NCBI GenBank assembly: GCA_003551005.1
Contig: PULR01000003.1
Location: forward strand, 1 to 52,733
Source of the DNA: Mollicutes bacterium
GTDB taxonomy: Bacteria > Bacillota_I > Bacilli_A > Izemoplasmatales > Izemoplasmataceae
Length of the DNA: 52,733 nucleotides
Direction: 5' to 3'
Program-made: the position numbers and the translations under genes
Part shown: positions 45,019 to 52,733 of the stretch, one piece after another
Numbering within the stretch: the stretch's first letter is position 1
Layout: the number at the start of each line of letters is the position of its first letter
Notes under the pieces: model-generated
The model's input: the letters and a program-made list of their open reading frames with translations, nothing else
Told to the model about the DNA's origin: nothing
Database searches by the model: none

Positions 45019-45907
45019 TTCCGTTGCCGAAGCGCTATCGGAAGGCCGTGCCGTGGTGGCTCTCGAATCGACGATTATCGCTCATGGCTTCCCCTATCCC
45101 CGCAATCTGGAGGTCGCCCGGGCCCTCGAGGCGGAAGTCCGTCAGGAAGGTGCGATCCCGGCGACCATCGCCGTTCTGGATGGCATCATCCGGGTCGGGC
45201 TCACAGAGGATGAGTTGAAACGTCTGGCCGAGGATTCCTCCGTTCTCAAAGCCTCGACGAGGGACCTGGCTTACGCGACGACGCAGGGGCTTTCCGCGGC
45301 GACAACCGTCAGCGCGACGATGGTGATTGCCGAACGCGCCGGCATCTTCACCTTCGCTACGGGCGGCATCGGCGGCGTGCACCGCGGAGCGAATGAGACT
45401 TTCGATATCTCGCGGGATCTCGAGACGCTCGCCGATACCTCGGTCGCGGTTGTCTGTGCGGGTGCAAAGGCGATCCTGGATTTGCCATTGACAATGGAAT
45501 ATCTCGAGACGAAAGGCGTCGAAGTTATCGGTTATCAAACCGATGAACTGCCGGCCTTCTATAGCCGCGAAAGCAGACTTGCGGTTCCATTGCGCCTGGA
45601 TACACCGGCGGCCATCGCCCGCTTGATGCAGCAAAAACGGAATCTCCATCTCCCTGGCGGCATGGTGATCGCCAACCCGATTCCCAGATCGGCGGCACTG
45701 GACAAATCCTATATTGACGGCATCATCGAGAAGGCTTTAGAGGATGCACGTCACCGGGGCGTGCAGGGGAAGGCGCTGACTCCGGCCCTGCTTTCGGCCA
45801 TCGAGAAGAAGACGGGGGGCAAAAGCCTTGAGGCGAACCTCGCCCTCGCCCGCAACAACGCCTATCTCGCCGCCCGCATCGCGAAGGAGCATGCCGCGCT
45901 TCGCTGA
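44996..45907 (+). CDS. psuG: Pseudouridine-5'-phosphate glycosidase
   Basis: The 303-residue enzyme splits pseudouridine 5'-phosphate into uracil and ribose 5-phosphate, breaking a C-C bond, after phosphorylation by PsuK. Family marks are ALESTIIAHGFPYPRN with the catalytic Glu, KASTRDL, TFATGGIGGVHRGANETFDISRDL, and VCAGAKAILD with the catalytic Lys. Length is normal. ATG 44996 lies after GAGGAGG inside the psuK frame, 23 bases before its end. No nucleoside transporter is adjacent, so the pair may salvage pseudouridine from RNA turnover inside the cell. Confidence 0.95.
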   Translation: MNRMQIDDSVAEALSEGRAVVALESTIIAHGFPYPRNLEVARALEAEVRQEGAIPATIAVLDGIIRVGLTEDELKRLAEDSSVLKASTRDLAYATTQGLSAATTVSATMVIAERAGIFTFATGGIGGVHRGANETFDISRDLETLADTSVAVVCAGAKAILDLPLTMEYLETKGVEVIGYQTDELPAFYSRESRLAVPLRLDTPAAIARLMQQKRNLHLPGGMVIANPIPRSAALDKSYIDGIIEKALEDARHRGVQGKALTPALLSAIEKKTGGKSLEANLALARNNAYLAARIAKEHAALR

Positions 45908-45932
45908 GGATGCGAAACATTTCGGATGCTTT

Positions 45933-45961
45933 TTGACTATCGAAACATCATCACTTACGAT
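45933..45961 (+). promoter_or_regulatory. Candidate promoter of the giant repeat-protein gene
   Basis: TTGACT (45933-45938), a 17-base spacer and TACGAT (45956-45961) form a plausible promoter; a second -10, TATAAT (45961-45966), overlaps it. The start codon is about 70 bases downstream. Confidence 0.5.
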
Positions 45962-46033
45962 ATAATAAAGAATATATAAGAGTTGCTTAAGACTTTCCCT
46001 GATTTAACGTTTTCATAAAGAAAGGGATGACGT

Positions 46034-49000
46034 ATGATGGTAGACCTTCCCGAAGGCCTCGACTATCAACTGATCTTTACTGGACTCTTTGCGCTTTTCA
46101 TTGTGCTGGGGGCCCTTTTCGGCCTTCTGAGAGGATTCCGGAACTCCGTGTACGCCTTGATTCTGAAAGTCATCTTCTATGCGGTCTTTTTCCTGACGCT
46201 CACCCCCGTGGTGCGTCTGCTTTGGAATGCCGAACTGGGCTTTGCTATCGGACAGCTGGCGAACGTGGAGCCGGCGATCGCCGGGGCCGGCAGTCTCTCC
46301 GAGGCGCTGCCGATGCTGCTGGAGTCATTGCTTGGTGATACCCTCGGCGGCACCCTTGAAAATCCCGAGTTCCTGGCCTTCGCGGAAGCGCTGGGCATGT
46401 TCGCGCTCAAGATCGTGTGGTTCATCCTCTACTTTACTGTCTTCAAGCTGCTTTATCATCTGTTCTTCTGGATTGTGCGATTGATTATTTTCAAGAACCA
46501 GAAGAAGCATGGCAAGAAGCGCCGTCGTCTGCTTGGTTCGGCGGTCGGTGTGTTGAATGGCGCCGTCACGGTGTTTGTCATGCTGATCTTCATCGGCGGG
46601 CTGATGAACATCGCCGGAAGCTTCCTCGGCGTGCTGGACGCAACCGTCTATGACACGCAACAGGAAGCCACGACGCTCTCGAGCGACTCGCCATCCCTGG
46701 CCGAGACGAACGATGACCCCTTGATTCCCGAAGATACGCAAGAAATAATCGATGAGGCGCGCGCCATGGTCGAAGGTTATGAAAGCAACCCCTTCGCCAT
46801 CGCCGCCGATGCGCTGTGGATCGAGACGCCGCAGATGCCTGAGGGCATGCCGCTGCACTTGTTGCTGTTCGATGAGATTTTCTCTTTTGAATACCAGGAT
46901 CGACAGGTCTCGTTCCGAAAAGAACTCTCCATTGTCGGCGACATCACAAGCGTCGCGGTCGACAGCGAGTATGCTGAGACCCAGAACCTGGCCGACATCG
47001 ACCCGGACGACATCGAGTCCGTATTCGGCTCCTTGAGCAATTCCGATCTTTTCACCGCCCTCATCCCGCTCGGTATTGAAATCGGTGCGGATTACCTGGA
47101 GGTCGAGCTGCCTGAAGATGTCCAGGCGGAACTCTACGACATCGCCTGGGACGACGAAGTCTTCCAGCTCGGCGCGATTGTCAAGACCGGTTTCGAGATC
47201 GTCCACAATGCCGGACTGCTTGAAGAGGACCCGGATTATGAGACGGTCACCTTCGATGGTGATGAAGTCCGTGGTCTTTTCGATTCGCTGGCCGAATCCG
47301 ATCTGGTCACGATGTCCGCCTATGTCGCGATTGAACCGCTCCTGAGAGAGGCCGGTGGCAATTTTGAGGCGGTCGTGACCGTTCCGGAGGGGCTGGAATG
47401 GGACGATGAGTTCCGGGCTTTCGGTGCGTTGGCCGGTGAAATCCTTGATACCGAGATTACGCTCGCCGACCTCGAGGAAGGCAGCTTCGATACCATTCTC
47501 GGCGCCATCGCCGGCGTGGACACCACGGTTGCGCTCGATTCGCTGCTCATCAGCCACGCACTCAAGAATGTGCTCTCCGGGGAAGGCGACTTCGAGGCTG
47601 TGGAGGAGTTGACGGTCCACGACGACATCGTCTGGTTCGATGAACTCGACGAGGACGACGAGATCACCGAGAAAGGCGAGCTTAGGAACCTGCTGCTGGC
47701 TGTCAACGAACTGATGCGGCTGGCGGCCGACATCGATTTCGACGAACCCGATGTCGAGACCCTGCTTGTCATCGATGAGAATGCGTTCGACGCCCTGCTG
47801 GCCTCCGATATCCTTGCCCATACGGCCGGGGAGCAGCTGATGGCGCTTGATGGGGATGAACTGACGATCCCGACAAAAGCGCGTGAAGAATTGACCGTGG
47901 ACCAAGAGCCGCTGGATGTCGTCTCCCGCGGCGAACTCGACAAGTTATACGGCGCCTTCATGGCTCTTGAGCTCGAGGATCTGGAGTTCGACGAGCTCGA
48001 GACGACGCTGCTTCAGAGTCTGGAAAAAGAGGACGAGCCGGGCGAACTCGATGAAGACAAATCGGACGCCCTGCTGGCCTCCGATATCATTCACGCGACG
48101 CTCTCGACGACGCTTCTCGATCTGACCGAGGAAGAGGACGCTCCCGTGAATGTGCCCCATTACGACGTCGAGGGCGATTCCGTCCGCACCTATGATGAGG
48201 AAGACGACCTCGAATACATCGACCGCTCGGAATTCACCGCCATCCTGCGGGCGGTTGTCTCACTCGAGCTGGAGTCCTTCGACGACGTCGAGGACCTTTC
48301 GCTTGAGAAAATCACCGACAACATCGACACCATGCTCGAATCCGCCATCCTTCACGCGACGCTCTCGACGACCATGATTGACATCGCCGATGACGCCGAT
48401 CCGGACGAGACGTCGCTTGTCGTCCCCCATTACACCCAGGAGGAAGCAGAATTACGTATCAAGGTCGGGGAGAACGACGAAGCCACCACCTATATCCTGA
48501 AAAGCGAACTGGTGAATCTTGTTCATGCCGTCGACGTCGTCGGAGATTTCGACGATCTTGACGATATCGATCCCGAGATCGACCTCGCCACCTTGGAGGA
48601 CGATGAAGACCGAGCCACCGTTGTCGCGTCCGCCATTCTTCAGGCCACGGTTTCCGAAGTGATGCTTGATCTGGCTGAGGAAGAAGAGGGCAATGAAGAC
48701 GGCGCCCCACTCGTCGTGCCCCATTATGATGAACATGACGATGCCATGATTCGCATTGTCACCGGCCAGAGCGAGGACCCGGCTTTTGAAGAGGAGGACA
48801 CCAGTTTCGAATACATCGACCGTGATGAACTCGACCGGACGCTGCTGGCCTTGATCCGTATTGGTTTTGACGATGTCGAGGATATCGACGAAGACACCAT
48901 CGACCTCGGCAACTTAGAAGATGATGAACACCGTGCCGACTTCACCGCCAGCTCGATTCTGCAGGCCACGCTCTCCCAGGAGCTGATCGACATGGCGGCG

Positions 49001-52000
49001 GAAGAAGATGCGCAGCTCGCCGTTCCGCATTATGATGAGGACGGGAACCTTCTGCGGCTTCAAACAGGCGACGAAGGGGACGGCACCGATTTTGAATACG
49101 TCTTGAGCGGTGAAATCGACGCCATGATTCTCTCCCTGATCGCCATCGAGATGACGGATTTTGACGATTTCGACGGTGAAAACATCTCCATCGAACCGTT
49201 GGAAGACGATGATAGGCGTGAGGACTTTGTCAATAGCGCCGTCCTGCAGGCGACCTTCTCCCAGCAGCTAATCGAAGAGAGCGACGAACCCGACGCCGCG
49301 CTCGCCGTTCCCCACTACACCGACGATGACTCAACGGATATCCGCATCGCCACGGGCGAAACGGAGGATCCCGAGTTTGCAGACGAGGATACCACGTTCG
49401 AGTATGTCTCGAGCGACGAACTCGATGCGATGATTCTCTCCCTGATCGCGATCGATTTGACCGATTTTGATGATTTCGACGGCGAGAACATCTCCATCGA
49501 ACCGTTGGAAGACGATGACAAGCGTGAGGACTTTGTCGCCAGCGCCATCCTGCAGGCGACGTTCTCCCAGCAGCTGATTGAGGAAAGCGACGAGCCGGAC
49601 GCATCTCTCGCCGTCCCGCATTATGAAGAAGATGAAACCCCATTGCGGCTTGCGACCGGCGACGAGGGGGACGGCACCGATTTTGAATACATTTCCGGCG
49701 ATGAACTTGATGCGATGATTCTCGCGCTGATTGCGATCGATTTGACCGATTTTGATGATTTCGACGGCGAGAATATCTCCATCGAACCGTTGGAAGACGA
49801 TGACAAGCGTGAAGACTTTGTCGCCAGCGCCATACTTCAGGCGACGTTCTCCCAGCAGCTGATTGAGGAAAGCGACGAGCCGGACGCATCTCTCGCTGTT
49901 CCCCACTACGCCGAAGATGATGCGACGGAGGTTCGCATCGCCACAGGCGATGAGGGACAAGAGACCGATTTCGAATACATCTCCAGCGATGAACTCGATG
50001 CAATGATCCTCGCACTGATTGCGATCGACTTGACCGATTTTGATGATTTCGACGGCGAGAACATCTCCATCGAACCGTTGGAAGACGATGACAAGCGTGA
50101 GGACTTTGTCGCCAGCGCCATCCTGCAGGCCACGTTCTCCCAGCAGCTGATCGAAGAAGCTGGAGAACCAGACGCCAGTCTCGCTGTTCCCCACTACGCC
50201 GAAGATGATGCGACGGAGGTTCGTATCGCCACAGGCGATGAGGGACAAGAGACCGATTTCGAATACATCTCCAGCGATGAACTCGATGCAATGATCCTCG
50301 CACTGATTGCGATCGATTTGACCGATTTTGATGATTTCGACGGCGAGAATATCTCCATCGAACCGTTGGAAGACGATGACAAGCGTGAAGACTTTGTCTC
50401 AAGCGCCGTTCTTCAGGCCACGTTCTCCCAGCAGCTGATTGAAGAAGCTGGAGAACCAGACGCCAGTCTCGCTGTTCCCCACTACGCCGAAGATGATGCG
50501 ACGGAGGTTCGTATCGCCACGGGCGATGAGGGACAGGAGACCGATTTCGAGTACATCTCCAGCGATGAACTTGATGCGATGATTCTCGCCCTGATCGCCA
50601 TCGAGCTGACGGACTTCGACGATTTCGATGGTGAAGGCATTTCCATCGCCGAGCTCGAGGACGACGACAAGCGTGAAGACTTTGTCTCAAGCGCCGTTCT
50701 TCAGGCCACGTTCTCAGAGCAACTTCGCGAACGTAGCGACGATGAACAGCAACCCCTCTACGTTCCGCATTATGCGGATACGGGAGATGCAACCCGCATA
50801 GAAACAGGAGATGCGACCGAGGAAACGGATTTTGAATACATTGTCAGCGAGGAAATCGACGCCATGATTCTTGCGCTGCTTGCTCTTGAACTTACAGACT
50901 TCGATGACTTTGACGGAGAGATCAGCATCACCCAGATTGTCGAGGAGGAACTCCTCAGCGACATCCTGGCTTCCTCGATCTTCCACGGCACGCTCTCGAA
51001 TGAGCTGGTCGCCCTTGATGAAGACGAGAACGTGACCGTCACGGTCCCCCACTACGACCGCACCGAAACCCTCATTCGCGCTATTGTCGGTGAAGAGGAT
51101 GACGACGCGTTCACCGGCGAACCGGATACGACCTTCGAATACGTCCTAGAGTTCGAGCTTGAGGCCTTGACGGAAGCTCTCTACATCCTCGGCATCGATG
51201 ACGTCTCGGATTTTGAAGGCGAACTGTCGATCGCGACCATCGTGGAAGACGATCTGCTTGATGACCTCATGGAGTCCGCCATCCTGCATTCGACACTTTC
51301 AAGACAGACAATCGACGTCGGCGACGACGGACACATACAGGTCCCCTTCTTCACCGAAGACATGAGCGAGGAAGTCCGGATCTCGCTTGGAGACACTGAG
51401 GACGGCGGCTACCGCGACCGCGACACCACTGTCGAGTACTTGACTCTCGATGAAGTCACCGCCCTGTTCGAAGCTCTGGATCTGCTTGGTGTCGACGATG
51501 TCCGGACGTATGATGGCGATATTGATCTGGAGGCGGTCTTCACCGAACCCGACACCCTGCTGGCTTCCAACATCCTTCAGGCCACGCTGTCCGAACAGGT
51601 CTTCGATCTCGCCGAAGGGGCGCTCTTCGTCCCTGAAGAGACCATCGGTAACGGCGAGAAGGTCCGCTGGGATGTCTACGAAGAAGAAACCGAGGATACC
51701 TATCAGCTGACCTACATCGACCGCGGTGAACTTGAAAAACTCCTTGAAGCGCTGGATGAACTCGGACTCGACGATCTGGAAACAGTCGACATCGGCCCGG
51801 GAACCGTATTCGTCGAGGACGATGATGACTTCAATGACCTGCTTGACGTTTTGATGGCCTCGACGATCGTTCACGCGACCTTATCCGAAAACATCCTCGA
51901 GCACGCTGTCGACGGCGAGACAGAAGATTTCTCTCCGACACTCGCGGTGCCGAACATCCACCGAAATGAAGAGAATATCCGCGATGAGTGGGATCTGGCG

Positions 52001-52588
52001 CTTGATGACCCCGATAATGACCCCCTTGGAACCATGGAATCCATTGAAGAGCCGGAGCTTCGCGATTTGCTTACCGGCCTCAGAGTCCTCGACCTTGGCG
52101 ATTTCGAGGATGATATCGACTCCAGTGTCATCACCGCCCTCGACGAAGAGGACCTCGACACCTTGTTCCAAAGCTCCTCGCTGCACCTGACCGCTGGCGA
52201 CATGCTCAACAACGCCGTTGTCGGCGACGAAATCCCGGATATCGTCCTCGTCGAGAAGTTTGATGTGGGCTATGAGATTACGTCCAACGGCGCGGATACC
52301 GATTATCCTGAGCTCCGCGACTTCATCCTCGCCGCCGCGGTCGTCGCCGGCGACTTCACGGATGCGGAATTCGATGCTGAAGCCATCGCGGAGCTTGACC
52401 AGACCGAGCGGGAGACGGTCCTCACGTCCGTCATCGTCCGCAACATCGTCACAGAAGAATTCGAAGATGTCTATCAGATCGTTGAAGATCAACCCATCGA
52501 CGACGAGCACTACATGGAGGATGACGAGGATATCCTCAGCAAAGAAGGCGCACTCTACGTTATCGATGTGATTGAAGACGAATTCTAA
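46034..52588 (+). CDS. Giant CvpA-like membrane protein with about 17 acidic repeats
   Basis: The 2184-residue protein starts with four membrane helices (about 13-35, 40-62, 122-155 and 168-192). The segment after helix three, KKHGKKRRRLLGSAVGVLNGAVTVFVML, resembles the CvpA/colicin-V-production family. From about residue 500 to the end runs a chain of about 17 repeats of roughly 96 residues. Each contains SA-[IV]-LQAT-[FL]-S near its start, VPHY, an acidic variable loop, DFEYI-x-SDELDAMILALIAI, and DFDDFDGENISIEPLEDDDKREDF. Composition is extremely acidic, suggesting a salt-tolerant extended filament or binding surface, in or outside the cell. AAAGGGATG precedes ATG 46034. The function is unknown, and I recognise no family for the repeat. 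Confidence 0.85.
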   Translation: MMVDLPEGLDYQLIFTGLFALFIVLGALFGLLRGFRNSVYALILKVIFYAVFFLTLTPVVRLLWNAELGFAIGQLANVEPAIAGAGSLSEALPMLLESLLGDTLGGTLENPEFLAFAEALGMFALKIVWFILYFTVFKLLYHLFFWIVRLIIFKNQKKHGKKRRRLLGSAVGVLNGAVTVFVMLIFIGGLMNIAGSFLGVLDATVYDTQQEATTLSSDSPSLAETNDDPLIPEDTQEIIDEARAMVEGYESNPFAIAADALWIETPQMPEGMPLHLLLFDEIFSFEYQDRQVSFRKELSIVGDITSVAVDSEYAETQNLADIDPDDIESVFGSLSNSDLFTALIPLGIEIGADYLEVELPEDVQAELYDIAWDDEVFQLGAIVKTGFEIVHNAGLLEEDPDYETVTFDGDEVRGLFDSLAESDLVTMSAYVAIEPLLREAGGNFEAVVTVPEGLEWDDEFRAFGALAGEILDTEITLADLEEGSFDTILGAIAGVDTTVALDSLLISHALKNVLSGEGDFEAVEELTVHDDIVWFDELDEDDEITEKGELRNLLLAVNELMRLAADIDFDEPDVETLLVIDENAFDALLASDILAHTAGEQLMALDGDELTIPTKAREELTVDQEPLDVVSRGELDKLYGAFMALELEDLEFDELETTLLQSLEKEDEPGELDEDKSDALLASDIIHATLSTTLLDLTEEEDAPVNVPHYDVEGDSVRTYDEEDDLEYIDRSEFTAILRAVVSLELESFDDVEDLSLEKITDNIDTMLESAILHATLSTTMIDIADDADPDETSLVVPHYTQEEAELRIKVGENDEATTYILKSELVNLVHAVDVVGDFDDLDDIDPEIDLATLEDDEDRATVVASAILQATVSEVMLDLAEEEEGNEDGAPLVVPHYDEHDDAMIRIVTGQSEDPAFEEEDTSFEYIDRDELDRTLLALIRIGFDDVEDIDEDTIDLGNLEDDEHRADFTASSILQATLSQELIDMAAEEDAQLAVPHYDEDGNLLRLQTGDEGDGTDFEYVLSGEIDAMILSLIAIEMTDFDDFDGENISIEPLEDDDRREDFVNSAVLQATFSQQLIEESDEPDAALAVPHYTDDDSTDIRIATGETEDPEFADEDTTFEYVSSDELDAMILSLIAIDLTDFDDFDGENISIEPLEDDDKREDFVASAILQATFSQQLIEESDEPDASLAVPHYEEDETPLRLATGDEGDGTDFEYISGDELDAMILALIAIDLTDFDDFDGENISIEPLEDDDKREDFVASAILQATFSQQLIEESDEPDASLAVPHYAEDDATEVRIATGDEGQETDFEYISSDELDAMILALIAIDLTDFDDFDGENISIEPLEDDDKREDFVASAILQATFSQQLIEEAGEPDASLAVPHYAEDDATEVRIATGDEGQETDFEYISSDELDAMILALIAIDLTDFDDFDGENISIEPLEDDDKREDFVSSAVLQATFSQQLIEEAGEPDASLAVPHYAEDDATEVRIATGDEGQETDFEYISSDELDAMILALIAIELTDFDDFDGEGISIAELEDDDKREDFVSSAVLQATFSEQLRERSDDEQQPLYVPHYADTGDATRIETGDATEETDFEYIVSEEIDAMILALLALELTDFDDFDGEISITQIVEEELLSDILASSIFHGTLSNELVALDEDENVTVTVPHYDRTETLIRAIVGEEDDDAFTGEPDTTFEYVLEFELEALTEALYILGIDDVSDFEGELSIATIVEDDLLDDLMESAILHSTLSRQTIDVGDDGHIQVPFFTEDMSEEVRISLGDTEDGGYRDRDTTVEYLTLDEVTALFEALDLLGVDDVRTYDGDIDLEAVFTEPDTLLASNILQATLSEQVFDLAEGALFVPEETIGNGEKVRWDVYEEETEDTYQLTYIDRGELEKLLEALDELGLDDLETVDIGPGTVFVEDDDDFNDLLDVLMASTIVHATLSENILEHAVDGETEDFSPTLAVPNIHRNEENIRDEWDLALDDPDNDPLGTMESIEEPELRDLLTGLRVLDLGDFEDDIDSSVITALDEEDLDTLFQSSSLHLTAGDMLNNAVVGDEIPDIVLVEKFDVGYEITSNGADTDYPELRDFILAAAVVAGDFTDAEFDAEAIAELDQTERETVLTSVIVRNIVTEEFEDVYQIVEDQPIDDEHYMEDDEDILSKEGALYVIDVIEDEF
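49130..50730 (+). repeat. Near-identical 288-bp tandem repeats within the giant gene
   Basis: Five to six consecutive copies of one 288-bp unit are nearly identical at the DNA level. The same position recurs at about 49456, 49741, 50029, 50317 and 50606, that is steps of 285, 288, 288 and about 288 bases. Identity falls away outside this block. This indicates recent duplication by recombination or slippage, always in whole codons (96 residues). Confidence 0.9.
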
Positions 52589-52621
52589 ACGCAGACCAAG
52601 GGTCCCCATCAATGATATGAT

Positions 52622-52671
52622 CCCCTTAAAGTAGACACTGCAAAAAAATAACATGCAGACTACTTTAGGGG
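52622..52671 (+). promoter_or_regulatory. Hairpin covering the transposase ribosome binding site
   Basis: CCCCTTAAAGTAG (52622-52634) pairs with CTACTTTAGGGG (52660-52671) apart from one extra base, and an inner CTGC/GCAG (52638-52641, 52655-52658) extends it. The right arm ends in the GGGG of the ribosome binding site. Confidence 0.65.
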
Positions 52672-52680
52672 GATTTCTTT

Positions 52681-52733
52681 ATGGGAAGAAAACCAAAAGT
52701 GAACAAGAAAGAAAAGCTGAGAGCCCTGGCTGA
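52681..52733 (+). CDS. Transposase OrfA, N-terminus (runs off the window)
   Basis: ATG 52681 opens MGRKPKVNKKEKLRALA, cut by the window end. The basic start followed by a helix-turn-helix region is typical of IS3-family OrfA proteins. AGGGGG lies 8 bases upstream. That ribosome binding site belongs to the right arm of the hairpin at 52622-52671, so transcripts entering from the giant gene would have it base-paired. Confidence 0.65.
   Translation, partial: MGRKPKVNKKEKLRALA

Larger units (their letters stand above)
52618..52733 (+). mobile_element. Left end of an insertion sequence, probably IS3 family
   Basis: After the giant gene stop the composition becomes AT-rich, unlike the rest of the window. 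A TG at 52618 starts TGATCCCCTTAAAGTAGACA, a likely terminal inverted repeat. An imperfect hairpin (52622-52671) and a transposase start follow. The element leaves the window at the right, so its other end, target duplication and type are not visible. Confidence 0.65.

Noticed and set aside
49130-50730. Possible CRISPR or satellite array
   Set aside because: The period of 288 bases is a multiple of three and the unit is an in-frame protein repeat; there are no short repeats with unique spacers.
49230-50792. 520-codon Arg-rich open frame on the minus strand, and related antisense frames at 46325-47905
   Set aside because: These mirror the acidic repeats of the giant gene; repeated Asp/Glu codons read backwards give Arg/Ser-rich frames without stops. 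No ribosome binding site or domain is seen.

Overview
The window reads as a chromosomal segment of a GC-rich, low-complexity-free bacterium of the Bacillota/Mycoplasmatota side of the tree. Reasons: strong GGAGG-type ribosome binding sites, many lipoproteins with an L-A-A-C lipobox, YdbS/YdbT, YwaF, SagB-like, BCCT, OpuA and PdxS proteins, and no outer-membrane genes. TGA is used as a stop and not as a sense codon. Secreted and surface proteins are strikingly rich in Asp/Glu, and there are two compatible-solute uptake systems plus an MscS channel, so a halophilic or at least osmotically challenged lifestyle is likely (inference). I cannot name the genus.

Layout. 1-480: 5' end of a collagen-like lipoprotein (minus strand) behind a long leader with two mini-ORFs and a terminator-like hairpin. 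648-6159: central metabolism: an SDR oxidoreductase, FabV enoyl reductase, hypoxanthine phosphoribosyltransferase, CTP synthase (minus) and DAHP synthase. 6350-8084: an alpha/beta-hydrolase-fold protein, a DUF3267 zincin-like membrane protein and a GlsB-type small membrane protein. 8177-12227 (minus): a MacB-like ABC ATPase-permease fusion and a BCCT osmolyte transporter. 12305-14351: an attenuator-like leader and a large lipoprotein with InlB-type repeats. 14472-16367: two membrane proteins and a macro-domain protein. 16610-19954: opuAA-opuAB-opuAC glycine betaine operon. 20082-22937: a DJ-1/PfpI protein, a DMT exporter and a PASTA plus double-barnase-like lipoprotein. 22981-28577: YwaF, PdxS, a membrane protein, PAP2 phosphatase, glycerophosphodiesterase, and a staphylococcal-nuclease lipoprotein. 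28630-29691: tRNA-Ala(GGC), a SagB-type nitroreductase, tRNA-Pro(GGG). 29749-32779 (minus): isoprenylcysteine-methyltransferase-like, CrtI-like desaturase and PAP2 genes. 32912-36117: PHP-domain lipoprotein and a membrane glycerophosphodiesterase. 36223-38178 (minus): MscS and a second PAP2 paralogue. 38386-45907: lipoprotein, Fe-alcohol dehydrogenase, YdbS/YdbT pair, MATE exporter, psuK-psuG. 46034-52588: one 2184-residue CvpA-like, membrane-anchored acidic repeat protein. 52618-end: left end of an insertion sequence, probably IS3 family.

How genes work together: BCCT, OpuA and MscS form an osmotic-response set (uptake on up-shock, release on down-shock). The envelope is served by several PAP2 phosphatases, two glycerophosphodiesterases, the carotenoid-type cluster and many lipoproteins. 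Two lipoproteins carry nuclease folds (an apparently intact SNase domain; two degenerate barnase-like domains). PsuK-PsuG salvages pseudouridine, and Hpt and PyrG serve nucleotide metabolism.

Most notable: (1) CTP synthase has Gly where the glutaminase nucleophile Cys should be; (2) a tandem barnase-like lipoprotein lacking the catalytic Glu; (3) the giant CvpA-like repeat protein with near-identical 288-bp DNA repeats; (4) three leader regions with terminator hairpins, of which pyrG fits the known reiterative-transcription attenuation and two are unassigned. All function calls are from reading the sequence; no database search was run.
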